From Babylonia areolata (lineage: Eukaryota > Mollusca > Gastropoda > Neogastropoda > Buccinidae): a DNA stretch of 64,000 nucleotides. Both the position numbers and the translations under genes were made by a program. Location of the stretch: NCBI RefSeq assembly GCF_041734735.1, contig NC_134878.1, positions 42,137,232 to 42,201,231 on the forward strand, read 5' to 3'. The notes below the pieces were generated by a model that was not told where the DNA came from, did no database searches, and saw only the letters and a list, made by a program, of their open reading frames with translations. Below, piece after piece: positions 1-11,200 of this stretch (positions are counted from its first letter, which is position 1; the number at the start of each line of letters is the position of its first letter).

Positions 1-505
1 TGGGTAGAATAGAACAACATACAGGCCGTTCTGGGTGTTCCTGTGGCGTATTAGTTAAATGGTTCATTTAAGATATTGGAAAATATCCGACATAATTAAG
101 ATAATAAAATACTAGTGATATGTCACTTTTGACCCACCAGATATGTACAGCCTAATGAAACATGTTTGATGTTGCTCGAATTAAAGTTCATTAAAGAAAA
201 TTTCCAGGGCGTTGAATGTTAGAAAAAAAATAACTTAAAAAAACAGTTTTGATTTTGAGTGGCTGCAGGAGGGTTTGTCTCAAAAATATGATCGACTCCA
301 AAGCAACAAGAGCAGCAAGAAATCAATACCAGCGTACTCAGTGCATTCAGTGGATGCATCAAGACACGTACGTAAGTAGTATAGTGAGACGCCTTACCAC
401 ACCGCTAACGGATAATAAGCTGTCAAAGCACACCATAAAAACAGTCTGTCGCCAGAGGGCGTAAGGTCTTATCCGCAGGTTCCTGTCATGTTTCCATCAG
501 TCTGA
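1..505. other. No recognisable gene; unique A/T-rich DNA
   Basis: I see no coding region with family resemblance, no RNA gene and no repeat structure here. A 71-residue open frame at 249-464 has no recognisable motif and is within chance expectation. Confidence 0.5.
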
Positions 506-507
506 GT

Positions 508-580
508 GCACACACACACACACACGCACGCACGCACGCACGCACGCACACGCGCGCGCGCACACACGCGCACGTACACG

Positions 581-613
<33 letters not shown>

Positions 614-702
614 GCACGCACACGCGCGCGCACACACACACACACGCGCGCACGCACACACACACGCACACACACACATACACACACACATACACGCGCG
701 CC

Positions 703-742
<40 letters not shown>
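508..742. repeat. (CA)n tract interspersed with (CG)n blocks
   Basis: About 235 bp of almost uninterrupted alternating purine-pyrimidine sequence. CA dinucleotide runs are broken by CACG and CGCG blocks. The Cys/Val and His/Thr rich frames read from it on both strands are artefacts of the dinucleotide repeat. Alternating CG/CA DNA of this length is the classical type that can adopt a left-handed (Z) form under supercoiling; that property is known, its occurrence here is inference. Confidence 0.9.
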
Positions 743-745
<3 letters not shown>

Positions 746-1174
746 GAAAAACACCCGGAGAGAGAGAGGCTGAGAGAGCGGAAGGAGACCCGATATTTAT
801 GAAAGTGTCTGGGATTTCTGTGTCCAAGGCGACTATTAGTTGAGCAGAAAGCCTGGCAAATTGACCCTAATTGTGGCGGCGGCAGCAGAAGGGAAGGGAC
901 AAAGCCCTGCCCAGGAAAGCCGAGGTCCATCCTGTGTGTCCATGTCGGCAGTGTGTCCACCTGCTCATTACTGGCGACAAACAGGGAGGTGCGCTATGTG
1001 GTGGGGGGCGTGTGGGGGGGAGGAAGGGGGGTGGAGCTGTGTGCAAGCACACAGCACACAGTGCAGACATAAGGGGTGGAGGGTGTGGGCAGTTCGTCTG
1101 ATGCCGTTTTGATCAACTTGTTCCCATCAGACGAGAAGGTTGATGGACGCGTGTGTTATTACCTTGTTTGTTGG

Positions 1175-1330
1175 TATATGTCTCTGTTGCTTTCTCTGTC
1201 TTTGCCTCTCTGTCTCTGCCTGTCTGTATGTCTCTCTGTCTCTCTCTCCCCCCCCCCCCCTCTCTCTCTCTCTCTCTGTGTCTCTCTTTCCTTTTTTTTA
1301 TCTCTCTCTTTCTCTGCCTTTACTCTTTTT
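1175..1330. repeat. Pyrimidine tract, (TCTG/TCTC)n with a C run
   Basis: A strand-biased stretch of TCTC, TGTC and CCCC runs. All open frames over it are low-complexity Leu/Ser/Cys or Arg/Glu strings and not genes. Confidence 0.85.
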
Positions 1331-2031
1331 CTGCTTTTTCTATTATGCAAATTCATGTTTGAATCTGTGTACTTCTGCGTGTGTTTATATGTCCATCTTT
1401 TTATGACTGAATATGATGTGTGTGTGCATGCTTGCGCGCGCGCGTGTGCAGATATACTTTCCTTTCTAGTCTTTATCCTGCTTGTTGCTCCTTTCATCTC
1501 TCCTTCCATCCTGGTCATAACATTCTTCTTTCACATTCATTTCACACTCACAGTTTTTGTTTGTTTGTTGTTGTTTTGTTGTTCCTGGTGTTGTTGTTTG
1601 TTGGTTTTGTTGTTGTTTTGGGGGGGTTGTTTTTGTTTTGTTTTTGTTTTGTTTTGTTTTTTGTTGTTGTTATTTTTTGTTTGTTTTGTTTTTTAAAAGC
1701 ATGGGTTTCAAACGAGGGCAATGAGTTTAGCATTGTGCACTGTCAGATGATCATTATACCCAAGATCTATGCAAATACGTAAATTCAAGACGAGACGGAA
1801 ATGACAGAGAAATTACAAAGGAAGCGAGGGGGATTATGGAATTTCCCCCATGGTGGTTGTTTCACCCATTAACAATCTCCCTGTTCCATGCGTCATATTT
1901 TGCCCAGTTTTCAGCTGGCCGTTAATTTCCATGTCTCCTTTCATTATTTTCACATTTTAACATAACATCCTCAGGCCCTGGTGGTTGTTTTTTTTAAGGC
2001 TTTCTCAGCTTTTCTTTTATTGAGAAGGCTA
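1331..2031. other. No gene; T/G-rich tract at about 1555-1696
   Basis: A run of TTG and TTTTG units about 140 bp long is the only structure seen. The rest is unremarkable unique sequence. Confidence 0.6.
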
Positions 2032-2073
2032 CGCACCCCCTCCCCCCCCCCCCCCCCCCCCCCCCCCATCTCA

Positions 2074-2110
<37 letters not shown>

Positions 2111-2120
2111 CTATCTCTGT
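2032..2120. repeat. Poly-C run, (TC)n and (TATC)n compound microsatellite
   Basis: A run of about 26 C residues from 2042 is followed by TC repeats and then about six TATC units. The C run is a site where both replication slippage and sequencing error are expected. Confidence 0.9.
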
Positions 2121-2210
2121 TCTGTCGCTATCGCCCTCTCACTCTCGTTCTCAGACTTTGTTTTAAAAAATCCTATTAGATAAATAAAAATGAATGTTCT
2201 CGTTTCTTTG

Positions 2211-3891
2211 TTTTTGACTCACTTGTGCAAAACAAAGTGTGTCTATGTTTTAACCCGGTGTTCGGTTGTCTGTGTGTGTGTGTGTGTGTCTGTGTGTGTG
2301 TGTTTGTCTGTGTGTGTGTGTGTGTCCGTGGTAAACTTTAACATTGACATTTTCTCTGCAAATACTTTGTCAGTTGACACCAAATTAGGCATAAAAATAG
2401 GAAAAATTCAGTTCTTTCCAGTCATCTTGTTTAAAACAATATTGCACCTCTGGGATGGGCACAAAAAAACTAAAAAAAAAGAAGCCAAATTATATGCAAA
2501 CTGTATTTACTGTTATATTTAAATGTTTTTGTATTCTCTAAGCTTGGCACTTTGATCTGATATTCAGACACAACAACAAGAGCAGTCATTATTATCATTT
2601 TTTGTTCAAACAGGAACTTCTTTTGCTAAGCATGAAAGTTTTATTTATTTTGCAAACGTTTTGGTGCAGATAGTAAAAAAAGGGAAATTAATCTGTAATT
2701 AATGTTAGGGGACTTAATTTGCTTTAAACTGATCTTTCTCATCTTAAACATTACATTTTGAAATTATACTCAATACATAAAAAGTTTGTGTGTTTTACTC
2801 TCAGTGTACAGGGCTTTCACTATGTTCATTCGCCCAAGTGGTCTTTTTCGGAAAATACTAAAATCAATACGACGAGTGGACTTTACAGATCTATTGGCTG
2901 AGCCCTGAAGGTCATGGGCAAAAATCAATTGCGTACACATATTTATACATGTTCAAAGCGCGTGCTCATATTCTTCGCGAACGCGAACGACGCCATTTTG
3001 TTTCAAGTTGTTGACCTGCCCGTTCAATCCTATATTCAATGGACAATACACGATAACATGTGATGGAAAGTTGGAGAAGGAGACCGTTAAATATTTATTC
3101 AGAGAAAGATTTGTGAACGCCTCATCACTTACTGGATTATGCCCCAAACTGCCATAAAAATATCCACAGAATCAGTCGGAATTCACAGTTAAAAATTGTA
3201 AACCATGCGAGTTAATACCCTTGAATTGATCACGATGAAACGAAAAAATTTCCAGTCTTGACTTTTCTCAAAATGAAGTCCTTTTCACTTCTTACGACGT
3301 TTAGAAGTACTTGTACTTGGCTCTACATGTTATTAGTTTAACAAAATACTAAATTTTCATATCAACTTTAAAACTATAAAACTAGAATGAACATAAAAGA
3401 GAAATTGAATCGACCGTGTCGTACTACATTCCCGGCGGGTGTAACTAAACTTGTACATCTATCTAGATCTAGAGAAAACGGCTAAATGTTGCAGTGTGAT
3501 TGCGGCGATAGCCACGTCTCCTTTACCGCGGACTTAAAAAGAATTTTTTTTTTTTTTATTGCCCTTAAAGATTTTTTGAATGCCCAAGATACACCAGAAT
3601 AATATGATTTAAACAGCGTTCTCACTGCGAATACCGCAATTGATTTATCGCCCTTTAAAAAAGTATGTTCAAATATTAAATTTTAGAACGTCACTAAAGG
3701 AGCCACGATAGTGTAATGGGTAAGACAGTTTCTTCTCACCCGAACACGCGGGGTTCGAATCTGGTTAGGACTTCTTTTTTTTCTTTTTTTAACCCGAAGC
3801 TTTATAATAACAAATACAGAACACATTTTAACGATTAGATTTTTTTTTAAGTGTATCACAAGTGAGTCTTGAAGGTCTTGCCTCTCTTGTT
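2211..3891. mobile_element. Non-autonomous element with short inverted termini, long form
   Basis: The first ~575 bp and last ~55 bp are near-identical to a second locus at 43251-43867, which defines the ends. A 12-bp inverted repeat GACTCACTTGTG lies at 2216-2227 and, inverted, at 3857-3868. Just inside the left end is a (TG)n microsatellite (2274-2324), which the other copy shares. The 1.05 kb segment between about 2790 and 3837 is absent from the second copy. No transposase or reverse transcriptase is encoded. The termini suggest a MITE-like DNA transposon, but the right terminal repeat is about 20 bp inside the shared boundary and no target duplication is obvious, so the class is open. 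Confidence 0.65.
3699..3775 (+). pseudogene. Degenerate tRNA-like sequence (Glu-CTC-like)
   Basis: An A-box-like TAGTGTAATGGG (3709-3720) and a good B box GGTTCGAAT (3752-3760) are correctly spaced. They are followed by a T-rich stretch that could end RNA polymerase III transcription. An anticodon-loop-like TTCTCAC would give a CTC anticodon. The acceptor and T stems do not pair well, so this is a tRNA relic or SINE head and not a working tRNA gene. It lies in the segment of the 2211-3891 element that is missing from the shorter copy. Confidence 0.4.
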
Positions 3892-3984
3892 AGGGTATGG
3901 TATAAATAAGCTATGAGGTTCTCCACTTTAACCTGAGTGCAGGAGCACTCTTTCTTTTTGTAACACATACACTGTCTGTTTCTG

Positions 3985-4077
3985 TCTTCATAATATCTGT
4001 CTCTGTCTGTCTGTCTGCCTTTCTGACCACCTGTCTATCTGTCGTTCCCTCTGTCTCTGTCTCTGACACACTCTCTC

Positions 4078-4110
<33 letters not shown>

Positions 4111-4184
4111 GTCCTCATAATATATGTCTCTGTCTGTCTGCCTTTCTGACCACCTGTCTATCTGTCGTTCCCTCTGTCTCTGTC

Positions 4185-4232
<48 letters not shown>

Positions 4233-4290
4233 CTCATAATATCTGTCTCTGTCTGTCTGCCTTTCTGACCACCTGTCTACCTGTCTTTTC

Positions 4291-4338
<48 letters not shown>

Positions 4339-4340
4339 CC
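3985..4340. repeat. TCTG/TCTC minisatellite, three ~120-bp units
   Basis: Three successive units each begin near a CATAATAT motif (about 3990, 4117 and 4235). They run through TCTG repeats, a conserved TGACCACCTGTC core, and then a long TC run. A higher-order tandem repeat has formed on top of a microsatellite. Confidence 0.8.
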
Positions 4341-5240
4341 CCCATGTCCCTCCACCGAAGACTTGGAATGAAGTGCTGCTGCAACTCCTGCTGCTGTTGA
4401 TGATAAAGATGACTGGACAAAGCGGGCCGGTGCCGGGATACACGTATGTGAGTGCACCTAACTTCCAAGTCGCTTTCAGTAACACACAATGCCTAGGGAA
4501 GGATTCCGGTTGTCTGAGAACCCCATAGCAGAGAACGTAGATCGTCCGTTGTGTGGGGTAAGTTGAACACTGTGTCCAAAACAGAATCCTTCCATGCTAA
4601 AAAGCCACCAGGGTTCAAGCGTTGTACGAAGTGTGTTTTCTTTCATTGTGTGCTTGCTCGTCTCCGCTGTTCTGTTTCTGTCTCTGTTTGTCTCTGTCTC
4701 TCTGTCGTCTGTCTCTGCCTGACCCATCCCTCTCACACACTCACTATCTGTCTCTTCCCCCCCTCTCTTTCTGTCTGTCTCTCTCTCTCTCTCTCCCTCT
4801 CTTTCTGAGCTGTTCTCATGGACTGAGCGGACGCCATTCTATGACGCTCCGCCAAATTAATTTATTCAGTGTGATAATTCAGCTTATTTCACCCTATAGA
4901 GTGATTAATATACTTCTCTATATCAATTGAAATATTCTGTGCACAGTGGTATAAAAATTGTTTGGTTGAATAGATAATCAAGTGATTTCCGCGACATGAT
5001 GTGAAGTGTACCTGTACCGGACACAAGCAAAACACGGACAGCCGCTGTTGTGTGTGCCACGGGTCATGTTCTGTGGATATCCTTCCTTGACCTGTGAACA
5101 GTGCTGTGTTTGTTGTGTGTGTGTGTGTGTGTGTGGTATATCTTCATTTCATCGCAATGGATTCTATTTTAGTGTGAAATTATGAACAACTCTGGCACAG
5201 TGAGTATTATGTATTGTCTTTGTCCCTGTGTTGTGTAATC
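4341..5240 (+). other. Leader-like region upstream of the esterase ORFs
   Basis: No gene is seen. It holds a second TCTG/TC tract (about 4670-4805) and a short (TG)n at 5112-5134. Because the ORFs that follow look like retrotransposon ORF1, this stretch may include that element's 5' untranslated region, but I can define no boundary. Confidence 0.4.
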
Positions 5241-5630
5241 ATGTCTGCTTCAACTTCTCCTTGCAAAGACAAGAGTCTCAAAAAATTACAACCTACACTC
5301 GACATAATCCAAAAACCGTTTTCGTGCAGCAAAGATGAACTTACAGTGTGGAGAAACTGTCTTTTTTATCGATATTCTGGATTACACGAGTCCGATATTT
5401 CAGTTCAGCTCAGTGACTATGATCACAATGACTCAGTATTGTCGCTTCCCTCGTTGTTTGTATCCGTGCCGTCTCCTTCCACTCTTACCAAGTCAGTGAT
5501 TCGTATTTTTTATCAGTCATGTAAATCTGTGACTATTACCCTGTATTTTTCATCACAATCCGAAGGAACTTTACTGTGTCAAGGTTTAGACTGCCCACTC
5601 TGGGATTCAGATGAATGTGAAATTATATAA
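5241..5630 (+). CDS. Small upstream ORF of an ORF1-like unit, function unknown
   Basis: The first ATG of the frame (5241) opens a 129-residue Ser/Thr-rich protein with no domain I recognise. It lies in the same reading frame as, and only a few codons before, the larger ORF that starts at 5658, so the two may belong to one gene of a mobile element. Codon use and the absence of introns fit a retrotransposon better than a host gene. No signal peptide or membrane helix is evident. Confidence 0.4.
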   Translation: MSASTSPCKDKSLKKLQPTLDIIQKPFSCSKDELTVWRNCLFYRYSGLHESDISVQLSDYDHNDSVLSLPSLFVSVPSPSTLTKSVIRIFYQSCKSVTITLYFSSQSEGTLLCQGLDCPLWDSDECEII

Positions 5631-5657
5631 AATAAAAAAAAAGTGGTGTCTAATTTC

Positions 5658-7667
5658 ATGCGAGATAAAAATATTGAAAAACTATCAAAACTCTTGATCC
5701 AAACTCCTGTGACATTCCTCAGTGCGTTCCCTGGTTCACCTGCTATACACCCACCCACCATTGACTTGTCTCCATGGACACCGACATCTCCTTGTGGTGA
5801 TTCTTTCACCCCACCACCATCACATCTACTGACAGACCCTGAACCAGCTGAGCCGACCCAAGATGGTATCGTCGTCCTCCTGCCCACTCCACCTGTGGCG
5901 CACAGCAACCCTCACATGGGAAAAGAAACCAGAAGCCACAAAAAGACCGTAACGCCAGTGGGAAGAAGGACTAGATTACAAAAAAAGCGAACATTGTTCC
6001 ATACAGTACATACACAGGCTGTCGGTTCACTTCCAGAACTGAAACAGAAGGTTTTCGATTTAGACCAGCAGCTTGATTCTTTATCTAGTGCACTATCTAC
6101 ATTACAAAATAACATTTTCACAGCTGTCGAAGACATCAAGGTCATCACTAAAAACGAATTACGTATCAATATTTCTGAAAAATTCAACATGCTCATTTCC
6201 AAACTGGATGACATACAATCTCAGCTCACAAAACTGGAAGCATCAAACAAACAGCTAACAAAAGACAGCCAGTCCATCAAAACACAGCTGGGGTCAATAA
6301 ACTCTGAAATTAAAAAATCTAAACCAGAAGAGAAGAAAAGTGTGACATCATCCAAACAAACACCCTCTGAGATTCAGGACAAACCTACAAGTGTAGATGT
6401 AAGCACAGAAACAGACACAATTCCCTACCATCAAACCGCCCCAAGTCACGATACTGTAGCTAAGCCCTCTGTTTTACGAGAGAGCTGTGCACGGGCGGAA
6501 TTCCAGACAGTGACACCATCCCCTAAACACTGTCCTCCTCGTGAAAACAAACCGGACAGTACATCAGCTCCCTCTTCTGATTACAATGATGAACATGGAA
6601 ACTCTTTTCATTACTCAGTTTCCACATCTAACCCTTTCTCTGTGCTCTTGAGTGCAGAGAATAGCATCCCAGCTGACGCGGTCCCTCCCGTAGATAGAGT
6701 TACCATGGTAAATAGTAAACCAACAACTAAAGCTCTGTCAACAACTCCCCAAGAAACACTGAACAGCATGGCGATTCCAGACAAAGCATATATAATTGGT
6801 GACTCTGTCATTCGTTTCATCAACGCCAGACGGTTAGCGCCCCATCAGTCCTATTTATTCAAAATATGTGTTCCAGGAATGTGTGTTGAAGACCTCTGCA
6901 ATTGGCTTAATGCATTACCTGTTGCTCCAAATTTGAAAGACGTGCTCATTCATGCTGGTATAAATTCCTGTTCATCAGGTCCTGTGTCAACCGACACATG
7001 GACTAAACTAATCCTGTTATATCGAAAAAAATTCCCAGAAGCACGCTTGAGCCTAAGTTCAATCCTTCCTGCCAGAGGCAAACATCACTTGAACAACAAC
7101 ATCCTTCCCTCGAACCGTAACCTTCAAATCACATGTGACCAACAAAAAGTCCTTTACATCAATAATTTTCCAACGTTCGCACCAAACACCAACCTTTACA
7201 GCAGCGTAAAACACCCTAATGCCAGAGGAACTGCTCTTCTGGCTGCAACTTTTAAAAATCTGTGGCGGACAGGTCTCCGTCAAGAAGGCCGTTTTCCTGA
7301 AAACACTCACAGGACTATCAAAGAGTGGAACGACAGAAATGTTCCACTGCGTAATGATCATTCCTCTGCTTATCATTCACAGGCAGAATTGAAGCGACCA
7401 CATCAACCTGACGTAACTGGCGATACACATGATCAGGTTTTAGAGCAACCATTTCCACCCATACAATCCAGTTATAATTTCCCTCCTCTTACTCCCAGCT
7501 TAAATAGTAGGAGAACACCAATCTTACATTCCAGTCAGTACCCCCCCCCCCCCCCCCCCACCCAGCCTCACCATACAATCCTGTTCCTGTCGCACGTCAA
7601 CCACACTACACCGATCAAAACGGTGTCTCATATAATAACTTTCCTAGGCAAAATACAGACAGACTAA
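5658..7667 (+). CDS. Retrotransposon ORF1-like protein: coiled coil plus SGNH/GDSL esterase-like domain
   Basis: About 669 residues from ATG 5658. The first ~130 residues are Pro/Ser/Thr rich. Residues ~135-230 form a heptad-rich coiled coil (e.g. ELKQKVFDLDQQL, KFNMLISKLDDIQSQL). A polar linker runs to ~375, and an SGNH-hydrolase-like domain to ~540. That domain carries block I YIIGDSVIRF with the candidate nucleophile serine, a block-III-like HAGINSCSS where GTND is usual, and SSILPARG. Coiled coil plus esterase is the known layout of ORF1 proteins in CR1/L2-type LINEs; SGNH hydrolases also occur as an accessory ORF in Ngaro-type elements. No reverse transcriptase follows. The C-terminal frame after the poly-C tract at 7541-7559 should be treated as uncertain because such tracts vary in length. 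Confidence 0.65.
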   Translation: MRDKNIEKLSKLLIQTPVTFLSAFPGSPAIHPPTIDLSPWTPTSPCGDSFTPPPSHLLTDPEPAEPTQDGIVVLLPTPPVAHSNPHMGKETRSHKKTVTPVGRRTRLQKKRTLFHTVHTQAVGSLPELKQKVFDLDQQLDSLSSALSTLQNNIFTAVEDIKVITKNELRINISEKFNMLISKLDDIQSQLTKLEASNKQLTKDSQSIKTQLGSINSEIKKSKPEEKKSVTSSKQTPSEIQDKPTSVDVSTETDTIPYHQTAPSHDTVAKPSVLRESCARAEFQTVTPSPKHCPPRENKPDSTSAPSSDYNDEHGNSFHYSVSTSNPFSVLLSAENSIPADAVPPVDRVTMVNSKPTTKALSTTPQETLNSMAIPDKAYIIGDSVIRFINARRLAPHQSYLFKICVPGMCVEDLCNWLNALPVAPNLKDVLIHAGINSCSSGPVSTDTWTKLILLYRKKFPEARLSLSSILPARGKHHLNNNILPSNRNLQITCDQQKVLYINNFPTFAPNTNLYSSVKHPNARGTALLAATFKNLWRTGLRQEGRFPENTHRTIKEWNDRNVPLRNDHSSAYHSQAELKRPHQPDVTGDTHDQVLEQPFPPIQSSYNFPPLTPSLNSRRTPILHSSQYPPPPPPTQPHHTILFLSHVNHTTPIKTVSHIITFLGKIQTD

Positions 7668-8132
7668 CAAACACACAGTCTCCAAACCAAATCCATCCAT
7701 ATGCAGAACAATTGTTATACATGGCATCCCGCTTGTTGTCACAACAGCGCACATTTCCATCATATCATGCTTCTTGACTTCTTGTTACGTGAACCCCTCG
7801 TCCCCCTCCTGCCGACTCCTTCCCCCATGTGTCCCCACACCATTCTAAATAGATATGACTCAATGTTTAATCTTTCGCCAGTTACAGAGTCAGTCATGGA
7901 TGATGTTGTTTTCCTTTCAATATTTGTCGCTTTCTTTAATTTTGTTGTTGTTGGTGGTGGTAGTCGTTTATTTGTTGTTGTTGCAAGTATCGAAATATCG
8001 GGGAGGGTGGGGGAGGGATGGGTTTAACTTGCACATGCGCATGAAGTATGAGTTGTTTGTTTTTCTTTGTAATTATAAACCCCTGCGGTTGCTCACACAT
8101 GTTCCGGATCAACTGATAAGTTGCCTTGCCCA
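7668..8132 (+). other. Unique flank between ORF1-like unit and satellite
   Basis: I see no second ORF with reverse-transcriptase motifs. A (GTT)n-rich stretch lies at about 7940-7983. The last ~25 bp before 8133 already resemble the end of a satellite monomer, with a short interruption, so the array edge is slightly degenerate. Confidence 0.55.
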
Positions 8133-8156
8133 TTTTCTGTGAAGTTGATTAATAAT

Positions 8157-8278
8157 TTGTTATCGCGTTATTGTTTAATGTTGGAATTATTAGTAAATTA
8201 TTGAGAGGGCTCAAAACTTGTCATCCCGTTCTTGTTTAGTTGTTGAATTGTTAGTGAATGACAGAGAGGGCCCAGAAG
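8157..8278 (+). repeat. Internal 61-bp duplication inside the satellite monomer
   Basis: Bases 8157-8217 and 8218-8278 align without gaps at 46 of 61 positions by hand count. Both contain the pattern TTGTyATCsCGTT...TTGTTTA and end in GAGAGGGCyC. The pair recurs in every monomer, so the satellite unit itself arose from an older tandem duplication before it was amplified. Confidence 0.85.
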
Positions 8279-11200
8279 CGGTGCAGCACCGGCTGGGAGC
8301 GCGCGCAGTTTGACCGTTGTAGTAATGTAACCCTTGGCGGACCCATCACGACAGAGGTGTGTGTGGGCAGTATTTGAAATTGTGCATGGGGCCAAAACTG
8401 CCAAGTGTTAAAACCACTGTGGCTAGTATGTGAAAGACAGCCTACAAGCGTCAAAGCAAAGATAAGTGATTTTTCTGTGAAGTTGATTAATAATTTGCTA
8501 TCGCGTTATTGTTTAATGTTGGAATTATTAGTAAATTATTGAGAGGGCTCAAAACTTGTCATCCCGTTCTTGTTTAGTTGTTGAATTGTTAGTGAATGAC
8601 AGAGAGGGCCCAGAAGCGGTGCAGCACCGGCTGGGAGCGCGCGCAGTTTGACCGTTGTAGTTATGTAACCCTTGGCGGACCCATCACGACAGAGGTGTGT
8701 GTGGGCAGTATTTGAAATTGTGTATGGGGCCGAAACTGCCAAGTGTTAAAACCACTGTGGCTAGTATGTGAAAGACAGCCTACAAGCGTCAAAGCAAAGA
8801 TAAGTGATTTTTCTGTGAAGTTGATTAATAATTTGTTATCGCGTTATTGTTTAATGTTGGAATTATTAGTAAATTATTGAGAGGGCTCAAAACTTGTCAT
8901 CCCGTTCTTGTTTAGTTGTTGAATTGTTAGTGAATGACAGAGAGGGCCCAGAAGCGGTGCAGCACCGGCTGGGAGCGCGCGCAGTTTGACCGTTGTAGTC
9001 ATGTAACCCTTGGCGGACCCATCACGACAGAGGTGTGTGTGGGCAGTATTTGAAATTGTGTATGGGGCCGAAACTGCCAAGTGTTAAAACCACTGTGGCT
9101 AGTATGTGAAAGACAGCCTACAAGCGTCAAAGCAAAGATAAGTGATTTTTCTGTGAAGTTGATTAATAATTTGTTATCGCGTTATTGTTTAATGTTGGAA
9201 TTATTAGTAAATTATTGAGAGGGCTCAAAACTTGTCATCCCGTTCTTGTTTAGTTGTTGAATTGTTAGTGAATGACAGAGAGGGCCCAGAAGCGGTGCAG
9301 CACCGGCTGGGAGCGTGCGCAGTTTGACCGTTGTAGTTATGTAACCCTTGCGGACCCATCACGACAGAGGTGTGTGTGGGCAGTATTTGAAATTGTGTAT
9401 GGGGTCGAAACTGCCAAGTGTTAAAACCACTGTGGCTAGTATGTGAAAGACAGCCTACAAGTGTCAAAGCAAAGATAAGTGATTTTTCTGTGAAGTTGAT
9501 TAATAATTTGTTATCGCGTTATTGTTTAATGTTGGAATTATTAGTAAATTATTGAGAGGGCTCAAAACTTGTCATCCCGTTCTTGTTTAGTTGTTGAATT
9601 GTTAGTGAATGACAGAGAGGGCCCAGAAGCGGTGCAGCACCGGCTGGGAGTGCGCGGTTTGACCGTTGTAGTCATGTAACCCTTTGCGGACCCATCACGA
9701 CAGAGGTGTGTGTGGGCAGTATTTGAAATTGTGTATGGGGTCGAAACTGCCAAGTGTTAAAACCACTGTGGCTAGTATGTGAAAGACAGCCTACAAGTGT
9801 CAAAGCAAAGATAAGTGATTTTTCTGTGAAGTTGATTAATAATTTGTTATCGCGTTATTGTTTAATGTTGGAATTATTAGTAAATTATTGAGAGGGCTCA
9901 AAACTTGTCATCCCGTTCTTGTTTAGTTGTTGAATTGTTAGTGAATGACAGAGAGGGCCCAGAAGCGGTGCAGCACCGGCTGGGAGCGCGCGCAGTTTGA
10001 CCGTTGTAGTTATGTAACCCTTGGCGGACCCATCACGACAGAGGTGTGTGTGGGCAGTATTTGAAATTGTGTATGGGGCCGAAACTGCCAAGTGTTAAAA
10101 CCACTGTGGCTAGTATGTGAAAGACAGCCTACAAGCGTCAAAGCAAAGATAAGTGATTTTTCTGTGAAGTTGATTAATAATTTGTTATCGCGTTATTGTT
10201 TAATGTTGGAATTATTAGTAAATTATTGAGAGGGCTCAAAACTTGTCATCCCGTTCTTGTTTAGTTGTTGAATTGTTAGTGAATGACAGAGAGGGCCCAG
10301 AAGCGGTGCAGCACCGGCTGGGAGCGCGCGCAGTTTGACCGTTGTAGTTATGTAACCCTTGGCGGACCCATCACGACAGAGGTGTGTGTGGGCAGTATTT
10401 GAAATTGTGTATGGGGCCGAAACTGCCAAGTGTTAAAACCACTGTGGCTAGTATGTGAAAGACAGCCTACAAGCGTCAAAGCAAAGATAAGTGATTTTTC
10501 TGTGAAGTTGATTAATAATTTGTTATCGCGTTATTGTTTAATGTTGGAATTATTAGTAAATTATTGAGAGGGCTCAAAACTTGTCATCCCGTTCTTGTTT
10601 AGTTGTTGAATTGTTAGTGAATGACAGAGAGGGCCCAGAAGCGGTGCAGCACCAGCTGGGAGCGCGCGCAGTTTGACCGTTGTAGTTATGTAACCCTTGG
10701 CGGACCCATCACGACAGAGGTGTGTGTGGGCAGTATTTGAAATTGTGTATGGGGCCGAAACTGCCAAGTGTTAAAACCACTGTGGCTAGTATGTGAAAGA
10801 CAGCCTACAAGCGTCAAAGCAAAGATAAGTGATTTTTCTGTGAAGTTGATTAATAATTTGTTATCGCGTTATTGTTTAATGTTGGAATTATTAGTAAATT
10901 ATTGAGAGGGCTCAAAACTTGTCATCCCGTTCTTGTTTAGTTGTTGAATTGTTAGTGAATGACAGAGAGGGCCCAGAAGCGGTGCAGCACCGGCTGGGAG
11001 CGCGCGCAGTTTGACCGTTGTAGTTATGTAACCCTTGGCGGACCCATCACGACAGAGGTGTGTGTGGGCAGTATTTGAAATTGTGTATGGGGCCGAAACT
11101 GCCAAGTGTTAAAACCACTGTGGCTAGTATGTGAAAGACAGCCTACAAGCGTCAAAGCAAAGATAAGTGATTTTTCTGTGAAGTTGATTAATAATTTGTT

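Noticed and set aside
497-960. Cysteine/valine-rich proteins on the minus strand
   Set aside because: Pure translation of the CA/CG repeat in different frames.
1076-1696. 206-residue hydrophobic ORF that could be read as a membrane protein
   Set aside because: It is a translation of TCTC, TTG and TTTTG low-complexity DNA, and the overlapping frames are equally open.
4158-4489. Arg/Glu repeat proteins on the minus strand
   Set aside because: Translations of the GA side of a TC microsatellite.
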